From the NCBI GenBank assembly GCA_947451925.1, contig CANGAW010000034.1, forward strand, positions 1 through 33,934: a DNA stretch of 33,934 nucleotides, read 5' to 3'. Below the pieces are notes generated by a model. It was given only the letters and a program-made list of their open reading frames with translations, was not told the origin of the DNA and ran no database searches. Numbering within the stretch: position 1 is the stretch's first letter; each line of letters begins with the position of its first letter. This DNA comes from Burkholderiales bacterium (GTDB lineage: Bacteria > Pseudomonadota > Gammaproteobacteria > Burkholderiales > Burkholderiaceae_D). The translations under genes were made by a program, and so were the position numbers. Of the stretch, positions 1 to 10,400 are shown one piece after another.

Positions 1-570
1 CTTCGCAGCCAACAGTGCTGCCAGCATGCCTTGCAAAGCAGATTGTGCGCCGCCGAGCAGGTCGCCGATCTGCAGGTTGGGCAATACGGGCCGGCCGTTG
101 TCGTCGGTGTTTTGCGCCAGCATGCCGCTGACAGCAATGTAGTTGATGTCGTGGCCTGCCTCGAGCGCCAGCGGCCCGTCTTGTCCGTAACCACTGATGG
201 CGCACATGACCAGTTTAGGATTTCTTGCTTTCAGCACAGTCCAGTCCAGCCCCAGTTTTTTCATCACGCCCGGCCGAAAACTCTCCACCACCAGATCGGC
301 AGTTTCAACCATCTGCAAAAAACGCTGATGGTCCACCGGGTCTTTCAGATCGAGTTGCACAAACTGTTTGCCGCGGTTTACGGCGATGAACAATTGCGAG
401 ACCGTATTGCGCACATGGCTCATGGTGCGCGCATAGTCACCTATGCCTCTGTCTTCGATCTTGATGACGGTTGCACCCATATCGGCCAGGTGCATGGTGG
501 CCGCCGGACCCGGCAGCAAGCGGGTCAGGTCCAGTACGGTGATGCCTTCCAGCGGGTGCGCAGCAGACAT
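1..570 (-). CDS. CaiB/BaiF family (class III) CoA-transferase, alpha-methylacyl-CoA racemase-like, 3' end outside window
   Basis: The first 190 codons are present, starting at the ATG at 568-570; the rest lies beyond base 1. Near the N-terminus it reads LEGITVLDLTRLLPGP, the usual opening of class III CoA-transferases, followed by GATVIKIED and VVESFRPG. Residues 139-145 read GHDINYI, and D141 sits where this family carries its catalytic aspartate. The GHDINY-IAVSG wording is closest to alpha-methylacyl-CoA racemases rather than formyl- or carnitine-CoA transferases, so it may epimerise branched acyl-CoA or transfer CoA between acids; the substrate cannot be told. It starts 3 bases after the ABC-F stop codon, so it is probably translated from the same message. 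The family assignment is firm and the exact reaction is inferred. Confidence 0.88.
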   Translation of the reverse strand, partial: MSAAHPLEGITVLDLTRLLPGPAATMHLADMGATVIKIEDRGIGDYARTMSHVRNTVSQLFIAVNRGKQFVQLDLKDPVDHQRFLQMVETADLVVESFRPGVMKKLGLDWTVLKARNPKLVMCAISGYGQDGPLALEAGHDINYIAVSGMLAQNTDDNGRPVLPNLQIGDLLGGAQSALQGMLAALLAAK

Positions 571-573
571 GGA

Positions 574-2475
574 TTACGACTCCAGAGCTTCTTGTTGTTC
601 CAGCCACTCCACTTCAAAGTCAGCCAGTTGTTTAACACAAAGGGCTTGCTGGTCCAGTAGGGTTTTGAGTTCGGTTTTGCGCGGCGCAGTGTAGATATCA
701 GGGTCGGCCAGCTGTGAATCCAGTGAGGCTTTCTGCTCATTGAGCTTAGCCATTTGCTCTTCGAGTTTTTTAATGCGCGACTCCAGGTTTTTATTTTTGG
801 GCGCCGGTGCTTTGGCTGCGACGACAGGAACTGCTACCACAAGTGCTGGCGTTGCCAGGGCCTGCATTTTTGCCGCGAGTTTGGTTTTGAACAGCCAGTC
901 CTTGTAATCGTCCAGATCGCCATCGAAAGGCGTCAGCGCGCCGTCGGCCACGATCAGGAACTGGTCAGTGGTCGCGCGCAGCAAATGCCGGTCATGGGAA
1001 ACCAGCATCAGCGTGCCATCGAACTGAGCCAGTGCATCGGTCAGGGCTTCGCGGGTTTCAAGGTCAAGGTGATTGGTTGGTTCATCGAGCAGCAACAGGT
1101 TAGGGCGCTGCCAGACGATCAAGGCTAAAGCCAGCCGGGCTTTTTCGCCGCCGGAAAAAGGCCGGATCGGACTGGCAACCATATTGCCGGGGAAGTTGAA
1201 ACTGCCCAGAAAATTGCGCAGTTCCTGTTCGCGCACGGTGGGTGCAATACGCGCCAGATGCCAGAGCGGCGATTCGTCATGGCGCAGCATTTCCAGCTGG
1301 TGCTGGGCAAAGTATCCAATCACCAGTCCTTTGCCGAAATTGGCGTCGCCATGCAGCGCCTGCAATTCACCGGCAATGGTCTTGATGAAGGTCGATTTAC
1401 CGGCGCCGTTGACGCCCAAGAGACCAATCCGTTGTCCGGTTTGCAGTGAAAAATTAATCGCTGAGGCGATTTGTTTTTCCACCCCTTCTTCACTGCGATA
1501 GCCGATAGACACTTCGTCCAGCGTCAGCAAAGGATTGGGTGCGCGCAAAGGCTCGCGAAACTCGAAAGAAAATTCTGCCGCTGCGCGCAAGGGGGCCAAC
1601 TCTTCCATCTTGGCCAATGCTTTGATGCGGCTCTGCGCCTGTTTGGCTTTCGAGGCCTGGGCCTTGAAGCGGTCAATGTAGGATTGCAGATGCGCTGTTT
1701 TGCGCTGCTGCTTTTCCAGCATGCCCTGCGCCAGTATCATTTGTGCGGCGCGCTGACGCTCGAAGGAAGAATAGGTGCCGGAGTAGCGTTTGAGTTTGCG
1801 TTCATCAATGTGCACGATCACGTTGACCACGCCATCGAGAAAATCGCGGTCATGAGAGATCACAATCAGTGTGCCTGCATAACGCTTCAACCAGTCTTCC
1901 AGCCAGATGATGGCGTCCAAGTCCAGATGGTTGGTCGGCTCGTCCAGCAGCAGCAAGTCTGAAGGACACATCAGTGCCTGCGCCAGATTCAGACGCATGC
2001 GCCAGCCGCCGGAAAAGCTCGACACCGGTTGCGTCATTTGTTCTTGCGAAAAGCCCAGACCGGCCAGTAATTGTTCGCCGCGCGAACGCACAGTAAACGC
2101 ATCGGCGTCGGCCAGAAGGCCATACAACTCACCGATGCGATGGCCGGCGGCGTCCTGATCTTCCAGTGCTTCGACCACGGCTAATTCGGCTTCCAGCTTG
2201 CGCAAGGTGGCGTCGCCGTCAATCGCATATTCAATCGCTTCACGTTCCAGCGCTGGCGTCTCTTGTGCCACATAGGCCATGCGCCAGTTGCGTGGAAAGT
2301 CGATGCTGCCCTGATCCGGATGCAGTTCGTCGCGCAGCATGCCAAACAGGGTGGATTTACCGGCGCCGTTGGCACCGATCAGGCCGATCTTGTCGCCGGG
2401 GTTCAGCGTCAGATCGGTGTTTTCAAACAGCGGCTTGGTGCCGCGCATGAGACTTAGTTGGGACAGGCGGATCAT
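574..2475 (-). CDS. yheS: ABC-F ATPase, YheS-like
   Basis: This is a 633-residue soluble protein with two ABC domains and no membrane segment, the layout of ABC-F proteins that act on ribosomes rather than transport. Domain 1 has Walker A GANGAGKST (34-42), signature SGGWRMRL and Walker B LLLLDEPTNHLD. An arginine/lysine-rich interdomain linker follows. Domain 2 has Walker A GVNGAGKST (near 352-360), signature SGGEKARL and a second LLLLDEPTNHLD. The C-terminal tail is a charged coiled coil (KNLESRIKKLEEQMAKL). The opening FPRNWRMAYVAQETPAL and the length match E. coli YheS (about 637 aa) better than Uup or EttA. It lies downstream of prmB across a palindromic repeat and may share that transcript. 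No clear Shine-Dalgarno precedes the ATG. Confidence 0.92.
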   Translation of the reverse strand: MIRLSQLSLMRGTKPLFENTDLTLNPGDKIGLIGANGAGKSTLFGMLRDELHPDQGSIDFPRNWRMAYVAQETPALEREAIEYAIDGDATLRKLEAELAVVEALEDQDAAGHRIGELYGLLADADAFTVRSRGEQLLAGLGFSQEQMTQPVSSFSGGWRMRLNLAQALMCPSDLLLLDEPTNHLDLDAIIWLEDWLKRYAGTLIVISHDRDFLDGVVNVIVHIDERKLKRYSGTYSSFERQRAAQMILAQGMLEKQQRKTAHLQSYIDRFKAQASKAKQAQSRIKALAKMEELAPLRAAAEFSFEFREPLRAPNPLLTLDEVSIGYRSEEGVEKQIASAINFSLQTGQRIGLLGVNGAGKSTFIKTIAGELQALHGDANFGKGLVIGYFAQHQLEMLRHDESPLWHLARIAPTVREQELRNFLGSFNFPGNMVASPIRPFSGGEKARLALALIVWQRPNLLLLDEPTNHLDLETREALTDALAQFDGTLMLVSHDRHLLRATTDQFLIVADGALTPFDGDLDDYKDWLFKTKLAAKMQALATPALVVAVPVVAAKAPAPKNKNLESRIKKLEEQMAKLNEQKASLDSQLADPDIYTAPRKTELKTLLDQQALCVKQLADFEVEWLEQQEALES

Positions 2476-2501
2476 AGGGGGTTTCGATGAAATAAAAAAT
2501 C

Positions 2502-2584
2502 AACGACGCTGGATCCCGATTTTCATCGGGATGACGGTAGCAGAACAACCGTCATCCCAGCGCAGGCTGGGATCCAGCGTCGTT
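2502..2584. repeat. REP-like palindromic intergenic element, copy A
   Basis: Perfect 16-base outer arms, AACGACGCTGGATCCC and its complement, enclose two smaller hairpins, CCCGAT-tttc-ATCGGG (2515-2530) and CCCAGC-gcag-GCTGGG, plus paired ATGACGGT/ACCGTCAT. The whole unit can fold as one long cruciform or as two side-by-side hairpins. It lies between prmB and the YheS-like gene, both minus strand, so it may trim or attenuate the transcript. Related copies are at 5022-5116 and 23058-23156. Confidence 0.9.
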
Positions 2585-2604
2585 TGCAACAATAGGAAAA
2601 ATTT

Positions 2605-3483
2605 TTACAGCTGCTCAGCCGTCAGCAAGAACACCGCTTCATCACCGGCGGAAGTCGACAGCCAGGTGACTTCATGCGCGGCAAAGGCGGCTTCAGCATA
2701 CTCATACTCATTGCCGATCTCGACCACCAGCACAGCTTGCGGATTCAGTCTTTGTTTGGCACCGGCGACTATTTTGCGCACCAGGTCCATGCCGTCGGTG
2801 CCGCCGGCTAAGGCCAGTTGCGGTTCGCGCTGATATTCCATCGGCAATTTGCCCATGGTCGCGCTGTTGACATAGGGCGGGTTGGTAATAATCAGGTCGT
2901 ATTTTTTCGGTGGCAGCTGCGTGTAGAGATCGGACTCGATGAGCGTAATGCGGTCTTGTAATGCATAGTCGGCGACATTGCGGCGGGCAACGGCTAGCGC
3001 ATCGGCAGAAATATCGATGGCATCAATCTGTGCATTCGGAAACGCATCAGCCAGCATGATGGCCAGACAGCCCGAGCCGGTACACAACTCTAAAATATTC
3101 AACACTGCATCGGGGTCTTGCACCCAGGGCGAGAACTGATCCGGGATCAGTTCGGCAATGAAGGAGCGCGGCACGATCACCCGCTCGTCGACATAAAAAC
3201 GGTAGGCGCCAAGCCAGGCTTCCTGCGTCAGATAAGCGGCTGGCACGCGCTCGACTGCACGGCGTTCGATGACCTTAAGCAGGGTATTAATTTCTTCCGG
3301 CAGCAAGCGGGCGTCCATGAAAGGATCGAGCTTGTCGAGCGGGAGCTTCAACGTGTGCAGCAACAGATAGGCGGCTTCATCAAAAGCATTGCTGCTGCCA
3401 TGCCCGAAGAACAGACCTTCGGTATTGAAGCGACTGACGGCGTGGCGCAGCAGGTCGCGCAGGGTGGTGAAGGGCGTGCTCAT
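2605..3483 (-). CDS. prmB: Ribosomal protein L3 glutamine N5-methyltransferase PrmB
   Basis: The 292-residue protein is a SAM-dependent methyltransferase of the PrmB/PrmC (HemK) family. The N-terminal helical part contains [10 protein letters not shown] (104-113), the PrmB version of the substrate-recognition stretch. The SAM-binding motif is [12 protein letters not shown] (131-142), an acidic DAIDIS follows, and the catalytic NPPY is at 201-204, typical of enzymes that methylate glutamine side chains. PrmB modifies the conserved GGQ-like glutamine of ribosomal protein L3, whereas PrmC acts on release factors; the F-x-VPRS-x-I wording and length favour PrmB. The start overlaps the dapE stop codon in an ATGA junction, indicating translational coupling. 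Confidence 0.93.
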   Translation of the reverse strand: MSTPFTTLRDLLRHAVSRFNTEGLFFGHGSSNAFDEAAYLLLHTLKLPLDKLDPFMDARLLPEEINTLLKVIERRAVERVPAAYLTQEAWLGAYRFYVDERVIVPRSFIAELIPDQFSPWVQDPDAVLNILELCTGSGCLAIMLADAFPNAQIDAIDISADALAVARRNVADYALQDRITLIESDLYTQLPPKKYDLIITNPPYVNSATMGKLPMEYQREPQLALAGGTDGMDLVRKIVAGAKQRLNPQAVLVVEIGNEYEYAEAAFAAHEVTWLSTSAGDEAVFLLTAEQL

Positions 3484-4610
3484 GACAGCAACAGGTTTTC
3501 CATCGTGCGGCGATAAATATTTTTCAAGGGTTCAATTTCTGCAATGGCGATATGTTCATCAATCTGATGAATGCTCGCATTGGTGGGGCCAAATTCAATC
3601 ACTTGCGCACAGATCTGCGCAATGAAACGCCCGTCCGAGGTGCCGCCCGAAGTCGATAGTTCGGTGGTGATGCCGGTTTCGCTCTCGATCGCATTGGCCA
3701 AGGCGGTGCTGAGTTCGCCGCGCGGCGTTAAAAATGGCAAGCCACCGACGGTCCAGCGCAAATCGTAGTCAAGGCCATGGGCGTCGAGCAAGGCGCAGAC
3801 GCGCTGCTGCAAACCTTCCACCGTGCTGGCGGTTGAAAAGCGAAAATTAAAATCAACCACGCATTCGCCGGGAATGACGTTGGAGGCGCCTGTGCCGGCA
3901 TGGATGTTCGACATCTGCCAGGAAGTGGGCGCGTAATAATCATTCCCTTCGTCCCAACGCTCGATGGCCAGTGCTGCCAGCGCCGGCATGGCCAGATGGA
4001 TAGGATTTTTTGCCATGTGCGGATAGGCGATGTGCCCTTGCAAGCCCTTGATGACGAGCTTGCCGGACATGGTGCCGCGACGACCATTTTTGATCATGTC
4101 GCCAATCTTTTTTACCGAAGTCGGCTCACCGACGATGCAGTAATCAAGCTGCTCGCCGCGTTCCTTTAATTGATTGCACACGATGATGGTGCCGTCGGTT
4201 GCCGGCCCTTCTTCGTCGCTGGTGACCAGAAAACCGATAGAGCCCTGATGCTCTGGGTGGGCGCTGGTGAATTCTTCAACGGCGACAATCATCGCTGCCA
4301 GCGAGGTTTTCATGTCGGCTGCACCGCGGCCATAGAGCTTGCCGTCACGATGCGTTGGCTTGAAGGGGTTGGATTGCCATTTGTCCAAAGGGCCAGTCGG
4401 CACCACATCGGTATGGCCGGCAAACACCAGCAGCGGCTGAGCCGTGCCGCGCCGCGCCCATAAATTAGTGACTTCGCCGGACTGTATGGTTTCGCAACTA
4501 AAGCCCAGTGGTGTCAGCAATTCGGCCATGCGCTGCTGACAGCCTTTGTCTTCCGGCGTCACAGAGGACAGCGCAATCAGTTCTTCGGTCAGGGCCAGCG
4601 TCTTGCTCAT
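3480..4610 (-). CDS. dapE: Succinyl-diaminopimelate desuccinylase DapE
   Basis: This 376-residue zinc metallopeptidase-fold enzyme removes succinate from N-succinyl-LL-diaminopimelate, the step after DapC. The dinuclear zinc site is visible: H66 in [12 protein letters not shown]99 in GRGAADMK, E133-E134 in [12 protein letters not shown], a further Glu in GEPTS, and His in the C-terminal [11 protein letters not shown]. The spacing matches the family (H. influenzae H67, D100, E134, E135). [10 protein letters not shown] and SGGTSDGRF are also family hallmarks. A longer reading frame upstream (to 4679) is ignored because the ATG at 4608-4610 opens the conserved sequence and overlaps the stop of the ArsC-like gene in an ATGA junction. 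It lies in a minus-strand run with dapC, dapD and prmB. Confidence 0.96.
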   Translation of the reverse strand: MSKTLALTEELIALSSVTPEDKGCQQRMAELLTPLGFSCETIQSGEVTNLWARRGTAQPLLVFAGHTDVVPTGPLDKWQSNPFKPTHRDGKLYGRGAADMKTSLAAMIVAVEEFTSAHPEHQGSIGFLVTSDEEGPATDGTIIVCNQLKERGEQLDYCIVGEPTSVKKIGDMIKNGRRGTMSGKLVIKGLQGHIAYPHMAKNPIHLAMPALAALAIERWDEGNDYYAPTSWQMSNIHAGTGASNVIPGECVVDFNFRFSTASTVEGLQQRVCALLDAHGLDYDLRWTVGGLPFLTPRGELSTALANAIESETGITTELSTSGGTSDGRFIAQICAQVIEFGPTNASIHQIDEHIAIAEIEPLKNIYRRTMENLLLS

Positions 4611-4966
4611 GCAGCGACTTTCAATTCTTGTTGATAAAGTTCGGCCGTAAAGCCGACCAGAACAGCTGTGGCATGGCACAGCACCGGCCGTTTGATCACG
4701 CTCGGCGAGGTCAGCATCAGTGCCGTGGCACTGGCCGCATCAACTACGCCTGCCTTGACCGCATCGGGCAGATTGCGCCAGGTCATGCCCTTTTTGTTGA
4801 CCAGTACTTCCCAGGGTACCGCTTGCAGCCAGTGTGCGACCTGTGCTTCTGTGAGGCCGTCTTTTTTGAAGTCATGAAACTGGTAGGCGCAACCATGTTC
4901 GGCGAGCCAGTCACGCGCTTTTTTTACGGTGTCACAGTTCGGGATACCGAAGAGGGTCATGTTCAT
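4607..4966 (-). CDS. ArsC/Spx-family protein, YffB-like
   Basis: The protein has 119 residues, or 117 if the ATG at 4958-4960 is used. It belongs to the thioredoxin-fold ArsC/Spx family: [18 protein letters not shown] carries the single N-terminal Cys (C11), followed by FHDFKKDGL and the domain end [13 protein letters not shown], where R corresponds to the conserved arginine of the arsenate reductase fold. There is no arsenic operon around it. In E. coli the homologous yffB also sits just upstream of dapE, so it is likely a conserved redox or glutathione-linked protein, not a true arsenate reductase. The stop overlaps the dapE ATG. A GAAAG stretch about 7 bases before the first ATG is a weak ribosome binding site. 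Confidence 0.9.
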   Translation of the reverse strand: MNMTLFGIPNCDTVKKARDWLAEHGCAYQFHDFKKDGLTEAQVAHWLQAVPWEVLVNKKGMTWRNLPDAVKAGVVDAASATALMLTSPSVIKRPVLCHATAVLVGFTAELYQQELKVAA

Positions 4967-5021
4967 TTGTTGCTTTCAATTCTTATAAAACCGTCGTTCC
5001 AGTCTCTTGGTAACGTTAAGC

Positions 5022-5116
5022 AAAGACGCTGGATCCCGGCCTGCGCCGGGATGACGAGTGAAAGCCGGACAGCCCCGCAAACGTCGTCCCGGCGCAGGCC
5101 GGGACCCAGTGTCTTT
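5022..5116. repeat. REP-like palindromic intergenic element, copy B
   Basis: The left end is AAAGACGCTGGATCCC and the right end, read inward on the other strand, is AAAGACACTGGGTCCC. Each carries an internal hairpin (CCCGGC-ctgc-GCCGGG and CCCGGC-gcag-GCCGGG) followed by ATGACG or ACGACG. It fills the gap between dapD and the ArsC-like gene. Relative to copy C at 23058-23156 the two distinguishable ends are reversed, so the copies are in opposite orientation. Confidence 0.9.
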
Positions 5117-5149
5117 GTACTTCGAATCCATTCGCTGGGGCGACAAGCA

Positions 5150-5974
5150 TTAGTCACGCAGTAGTTCATTGATGGCAGTCTTGGCACGGGTTTGCGCATC
5201 AACGCGCTTGACGATCACTGCGCAATACAAGCTGTATTTGCCGTCAGCCGAAGGCAGATTGCCCGACACGACAACGGAACCAGCCGGAATGCGGCCGTAG
5301 GTGACTTCGCCGGTGGCGCGGTCATAAATCTTGGTTGACTGGCCGATGTAGACGCCCATCGAAATGACGGAGTTTTCTTCAACGATCACCCCTTCGACGA
5401 CTTCGGAACGCGCGCCGATGAAGCAGTTGTCTTCAATGATGGTCGGGTTGGCTTGCATCGGTTCGAGCACGCCGCCAATGCCGACACCGCCGGAGAGGTG
5501 TACGTTTTTACCGATTTGTGCGCAGGAGCCGACGGTGGCCCAGGTGTCAACCATCGCGCCTTCATCGACATAGGCGCCGATGTTCACATACGACGGCATC
5601 AGCACCACATTTTTGCCGATGAAGCTGCCGCGGCGGGCAACCGCCGGCGGCACCACGCGAAAGCCGCCCTTGGCGAAATCTTCTGCGGTGTAATTGGCAA
5701 ACTTGGTCGGCACTTTGTCGTAGAACTGCATGTGCTCGCCTGAAGGCATAGGCAGGTTGTCTTCCAGACGGAAAGACAGCAACACCGCTTTTTTGACCCA
5801 TTGATTGACGACCCAGCTGCCGCTGTCTTTTTGCGCCACGCGCAGCGTGCCTTGATTGAGTTGTTCGAGTACCGATGCGACGGCATTGCGGACATCGGCA
5901 GGCGCCGATTTTGGCGAGAAGCTGGTGCGTTCTTCCCAGGCGTTATTGATCAGGTCTTGTAATTGTTGGGTCAT
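5150..5974 (-). CDS. dapD: 2,3,4,5-tetrahydropyridine-2,6-dicarboxylate N-succinyltransferase DapD
   Basis: The product has 274 residues, the same length as E. coli DapD. It transfers succinate from succinyl-CoA to tetrahydrodipicolinate, the committing step of the succinylase branch of lysine/diaminopimelate synthesis. Middle and C-terminal parts show the imperfect hexapeptide pattern of a left-handed beta-helix, including [37 protein letters not shown] and [11 protein letters not shown]. The N-terminal helical region ends in [19 protein letters not shown], typical of DapD. The ATG at 5972-5974 is chosen over the open frame reaching 6064 because [16 protein letters not shown] is the normal N-terminus. 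dapC lies 32 bases upstream on the same strand. Confidence 0.97.
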   Translation of the reverse strand: MTQQLQDLINNAWEERTSFSPKSAPADVRNAVASVLEQLNQGTLRVAQKDSGSWVVNQWVKKAVLLSFRLEDNLPMPSGEHMQFYDKVPTKFANYTAEDFAKGGFRVVPPAVARRGSFIGKNVVLMPSYVNIGAYVDEGAMVDTWATVGSCAQIGKNVHLSGGVGIGGVLEPMQANPTIIEDNCFIGARSEVVEGVIVEENSVISMGVYIGQSTKIYDRATGEVTYGRIPAGSVVVSGNLPSADGKYSLYCAVIVKRVDAQTRAKTAINELLRD

Positions 5975-6006
5975 GATTAATGGCTTTTCAATAGAGATAA
6001 AAAAAT

Positions 6007-7215
6007 TCAGGATGCGGCAAGTTTTTTGGTGAACTCGACAATGCGGCGGGCTGCTTCCAGACATTCGTCGACTTCGGCCACCAGCGCCATACGGATGCGG
6101 TTGGCGCCGGGGTTGACACCATGCGCGTCGCGGGCGACATAGCTGCCGGGTAAAACCGTCACATTATATTCGGCGTACAGGCGGCGGGCGAACTCGATGT
6201 CGGTGATCTGGCTTAACTTGTCGACCCTGGCCCACAAATAAAAACCGGCGTCCGGCAAGGCCACGTCGAGCACTTCAGCCAGCATCGGTGTGATCTGGCT
6301 AAATTTTTGCAGGTACTTGGCGCGGTTTTCGGCAACATGGGTTTCATCATTCCAGGCGGCGATGGAGGCGGCCTGAATCGATGGGCTCATGGCGCTGCCA
6401 TGGTAGGTGCGGTAAAGCAGAAATTTTTGCAAAATGGCGGCGTCGCCAGCAACAAAGCCCGAACGCATGCCCGGCACATTCGAGCGCTTGGACAGGCTGG
6501 AAAAGGCAATCAGGCGTTCATAGCGTTGACGGCCCAGCTTGTGCGCCGCTTCCATCGCACCCAGCGGGCGCTCGGAGCCGAAGTAAATCTCGGAATAGCA
6601 TTCGTCGGCGGCAATCACGAAACCATGGCGGTCAGACAGCGCAAATAATTCACGCCAGTCGTCCAGTGTCAGTACCGCGCCAGTCGGGTTGCCCGGCGAG
6701 CAGATGAACAGCAATTGCACCCGCGGCCAGACGTCGGCAGGCACGCTGGCAAAGTCAGGAGCAAAGTTTTTGTTCGGGTCGGAGTTGACAAAGAAAGGCT
6801 CGGCGCCCGCTAGAAAGGCTGCTCCTTCATAAATTTGATAAAACGGATTCGGGCACACCACCACTGCTTTGGCGGCCGGATCAATGACGGCCTGTGCCAG
6901 CGCAAACAAGGCTTCCCGTGAGCCGTTGACAGGCAACACCTGGCTGGCAGCATCAAGGCGCGGCAAGCGGTAGCGCTGTTCCAGCCAATGACAAATCGCA
7001 GCCCGCAACGCATCGCTGCCAGCGGTGGTTGGATAACTGGCCAGTCCCGCTAAATTGTCAGCCAGCGCTTGCTGGATAAAGGCTGGCGTCGGATGCTTGG
7101 GCTCGCCAATACCCAGACTGATAGGTCTGTGTTCGCGGTTTGGGGTAATGTCCGCAAACAGGCGGCGCAGTTTTTCAAAGGGATAGGGCTGCAGCTTGTC
7201 GAGGAGCGGATTCAC
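6007..7215 (-). CDS. dapC: N-succinyl-LL-diaminopimelate aminotransferase DapC
   Basis: The protein is 402 residues of a fold-type I PLP aminotransferase. It converts N-succinyl-2-amino-6-ketopimelate to N-succinyl-LL-diaminopimelate, between DapD and DapE. Visible motifs are [11 protein letters not shown] (34-44), the NPFYQIYEG substrate loop, [10 protein letters not shown] (173-182), the cofactor-binding aspartate in ADECYSEI, and the Schiff-base lysine K243 in [11 protein letters not shown]. The frame stays open to 7356, but the conserved opening [16 protein letters not shown] follows a GTG at 7213-7215, which I take as the start; no Shine-Dalgarno is evident. It is first in the dap run and divergent from smc. 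A perfect TATAAT lies about 50 bases upstream. Confidence 0.94.
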   Translation of the reverse strand: MNPLLDKLQPYPFEKLRRLFADITPNREHRPISLGIGEPKHPTPAFIQQALADNLAGLASYPTTAGSDALRAAICHWLEQRYRLPRLDAASQVLPVNGSREALFALAQAVIDPAAKAVVVCPNPFYQIYEGAAFLAGAEPFFVNSDPNKNFAPDFASVPADVWPRVQLLFICSPGNPTGAVLTLDDWRELFALSDRHGFVIAADECYSEIYFGSERPLGAMEAAHKLGRQRYERLIAFSSLSKRSNVPGMRSGFVAGDAAILQKFLLYRTYHGSAMSPSIQAASIAAWNDETHVAENRAKYLQKFSQITPMLAEVLDVALPDAGFYLWARVDKLSQITDIEFARRLYAEYNVTVLPGSYVARDAHGVNPGANRIRMALVAEVDECLEAARRIVEFTKKLAAS

Positions 7216-7264
7216 GGAGGGTCGATCAATAAGTGAGAGAACAAGGCCTGGCTGGCAGAGGCGG

Positions 7265-7270
7265 ATTATA
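7265..7270 (-). promoter_or_regulatory. Candidate -10 element of the dapC promoter
   Basis: The minus strand reads TATAAT, a perfect sigma-70 -10 box, about 50 bases upstream of the dapC GTG. No good TTGACA-like -35 lies 16-18 bases before it, so strength and exact start are uncertain. It is the only strong -10 match in the dapC/smc divergent gap on this strand. Confidence 0.45.
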
Positions 7271-7357
7271 CCGTTCGCTGTCCGCTCATGCCTGCGCTGA
7301 CAGGAACAAATTGACCGGCATTGCCGGCTTGCAGATGCCGAAGTGGCTGGTTTCAAA

Positions 7358-7366
7358 TGTTATGAT
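7358..7366 (+). promoter_or_regulatory. Candidate extended -10 promoter of smc
   Basis: TG-T-TATGAT matches the extended -10 pattern TGnTATAAT with one mismatch. It lies 72 bases before the smc GTG. No convincing -35 is present, as is common for extended -10 promoters. Transcription would start near 7373 and cross the hairpin at 7387-7404. Confidence 0.4.
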
Positions 7367-7386
7367 GAGTGCATTGTTGGTTTGTG

Positions 7387-7417
7387 CGGGCCGTGGCGAG
7401 CCCGATTTATTTTTTTT
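7387..7417 (+). terminator. Hairpin plus T-rich tract in the smc leader
   Basis: CGGGC (7387-7391) pairs with GCCCG (7400-7404) around an 8-base loop and is followed by ATTTATTTTTTT. This resembles an intrinsic terminator with a short 5-bp stem. It ends about 20 bases before the smc start codon, so it would act as an attenuator or as a terminator for upstream read-through. Whether it works is not known. Confidence 0.4.
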
Positions 7418-7437
7418 ACGGTTGAAAAGTCGATAAC

Positions 7438-10400
7438 GTGCGGTTAACTTCACTAAAATTGTCGGGATTTAAGTCCTTCGTCGATCCTACTAACTTTCAG
7501 GTGCCCGGTCAGCTGGTCGGCGTTGTCGGCCCGAATGGTTGCGGAAAATCGAACATTATTGATGCTGTGCGCTGGGTGCTAGGTGAATCCAAGGCTTCGG
7601 AATTGCGCGGCGAATCCATGCAGGACGTGATTTTCAACGGCACCACGCATCGTAAGCCTGCGGGTCGTTCCTCTGTTGAACTGACCTTTGACAATAGCGA
7701 CGGCAAGGCATCGGGCCAATGGAGCACCTATGCCGAAATTGCCGTCAAGCGCACGCTGACTCGTGACGGCACGTCAACCTATTACATTAACAATCAGGCG
7801 GTGCGCCGCCGCGATATTCAGGATATTTTCCTGGGCACTGGTCTGGGGCCACGTGCTTACGCCATTATTGGTCAGGGCATGATCTCGCGCATCATTGAAG
7901 CGCGCCCTGAAGAGTTACGCATTTTTCTCGAAGAAGCCGCTGGCGTATCGAAATACAAAGAGCGTCGTCGCGAAACCGAAAATCGCTTGCAAAACACGCG
8001 TGAAAACCTGACCCGGGTTGACGACATTTTGCGTGAACTCAACGCTAATCTGGAAAAGCTGCAAGGCCAGGCCGAGATCGCGCAAAAATTTCATACGCTG
8101 CAAGGTGATCAGGAAGAAAAACAAAAACTGCTTTGGCTGCTGCGTAAAAACGAAGCCCGCGCCGAGCAGGAAAAATATTTCCGCGAGATCGAACAATCGC
8201 AGACCAGTCTGGAAGAGCAAAATGCCAAGCTACGGCATATTGAAACCGAGCTGGAGCATCAGCGCCAGAACCACTACGCAGCGGGCGACCGCATGCATGC
8301 GGCGCAAGGCGCGCTGTATCAGACCAATTCTGAAATCGGCAGTCTGGAAGCGCAGATCAAGTTCGTCATCGAATCGCGTTCGCGCTTGCAGGCTCAACTC
8401 AATTCCTTAACGGTCCAGCGCGAGCAATGGCAGCGCCAGAGCGGCCAGTTTCAGGACGAACTGGCGCAAGCCGAGATCACCCTCGAAGAACAGGCGATGC
8501 AGGTCGCCGAGGCGCAGCAGATCGTGCAGCACAAGCAGGAAGCCTTACCCGAGCTGGAGTCGGGCTGGCGTGCTGCGCAGCTGGCCTCGACCGAGTCGCG
8601 CTCGCGCATCATGCAGGCCCAGCAAAAAATTGAACTGGAATCAGCACATCAGCGCAATGCCTCCAATATTCTGGCCAACCTGTCTTTGCGCCGCGAGCGT
8701 CTGGTGCAGGAGCAGGGCGGCTTGTCCTTGCCGGACACCGCGCTGCTGTCGAATCTGAACATGCAGCTGGAAGAAAAACAGATGCAGCTGGAAGAAGCCA
8801 GCAATCATCTGGATGCCGCGCGTGAGCGTCAGCCACTACACGAACAAGAAAGACGCGACGCGCAAACCCAATCCAACGATGAGAGCGCCAGACATGCGCA
8901 GTTTGAAGCGCGGCTGGCAGCATTGAAGCAGCTGCAGGAAAACGTACAAACCGAAGGCAAGGTTGCACCGTGGCTCAATAAACATGAGCTGGGCGGTTTG
9001 CCGCGGCTGTGGCAAAAATTGCATATCGAGCCGGGCTGGGAGACGGCTCTGGAGTCGGTGCTGCGCGAACGGACCGGTGCGCTGGAAGTCTCGAACCTCG
9101 ATTGGGCCAAGGCTTTTTTCAGTGACGCACCGCCGGCCAAGCTGTCGCTGTTTTCAGCCAACGGCACTGCTGCCAGTGCCGAACCGGCGCCAGCAGGCAT
9201 GACTACTTTGCTCTCGCTGCTGCAACTCAATGACCCCGGCTTGCGCGCCCTGATGCAGGACTGGCTGCATAACGTCTATGTGGCCGACGATGCCGCCAGT
9301 GCTTTTGCCGACCGGGCAAAATTACCGGCCGGTGCCTGTCTGGTCACTAAACAAGGCCATGTGGTGGGCAAGTTGTCGGTGCGTTTTTATGCTGCCGATT
9401 CCGAGCAGGATGGCATGCTGGCGCGTCAGCAGGAAATTGATAATCTGGGTCGTCAGGTGCGGGCGCAACAAATGCTGGCCGATGAAGCCAGACAGCGCTC
9501 GGTGCGCGCTGACAGCGCTTTGACTCAGGCCACGCAACGCTTGCAGGAACTGACGCAGCAAGTCAGTCAGCTGACGCAGGCGGTGCATAGCTTGCAAATC
9601 GAAATCGTCAAACTGTCCGAAGTGCAGGAACGCTTTAGCCAGCGCAGCACGCAGATTGCCAGCGATCTGGCCGAAATCACCGCGCAACAAGCCGAGCAGC
9701 AGCAGATCAAAGCCGAATCCGAAGCCGCGTTCGAGCAGCTCGATGCCGAGCTGGCCAACATGCAAGAGCAGCACGAAGAAGGCCAGACGATTTATCTGGA
9801 AAAAGAGCAGACATTGAATCGGGCCCGCGAGCAGTTGCGTGAGCTTGAACGTGCCGCGCAGCAGGCAGAGTTTGCGCAAAAGTCGCATGCCAACCGGATA
9901 GAAGAACTCAAACGCAGCATTGCCACCGCACTGGAGCAATCGGCGCAATTATTCTCCAGCATGGAGCAGGGCCAGCTGGAGCTGGAAACGCTGGACGATC
10001 AGACTGCGCAGGCCGGTTTGCAGTCTTTGCTGGAAAAACGCAGCGATCAGGAAACGGCGCTGGCCAATGCCCGTCATGAACTCGATCAGCTGACGCAGCA
10101 GATGCGCATGCAAGACGAAGCCAAGCTGGCAGCTGACCGCAGCCTGCAACCGATGCGCGACCGCATCGTTGAATTGCAATTGAAAGAGCAGGCGGCAAGA
10201 CTGAATCAGGAACAATACGCGCAGCAACTGGCAGAAGCCCAGGCCGATGAGGCCGCACTGGCTGAAAAACTCTCCGACGACATGCGCGCTTCCTGGCTGC
10301 AAGCTGAAGTCACGCGCCTGACTAACGCTATTGCGTCACTGGGTGCGGTCAATCTGGCGGCGCTGGATGAACTGGTGCAGGCCTCGGAGCGCAAAAATTT

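Noticed and set aside
31..660. Plus-strand frame of 209 codons at the left edge
   Set aside because: Antisense to the clear CaiB/BaiF-family gene.
4607..4966. True arsenate reductase
   Set aside because: No arsB/arsR context; the gene matches the YffB position beside dapE, so arsenic resistance is not supported.
4963..5202. Minus-strand 79-codon frame upstream of the ArsC-like gene
   Set aside because: It is translation of the palindromic repeat (contains VIPAQAGIQ, typical of such repeats) and has no ribosome binding site.
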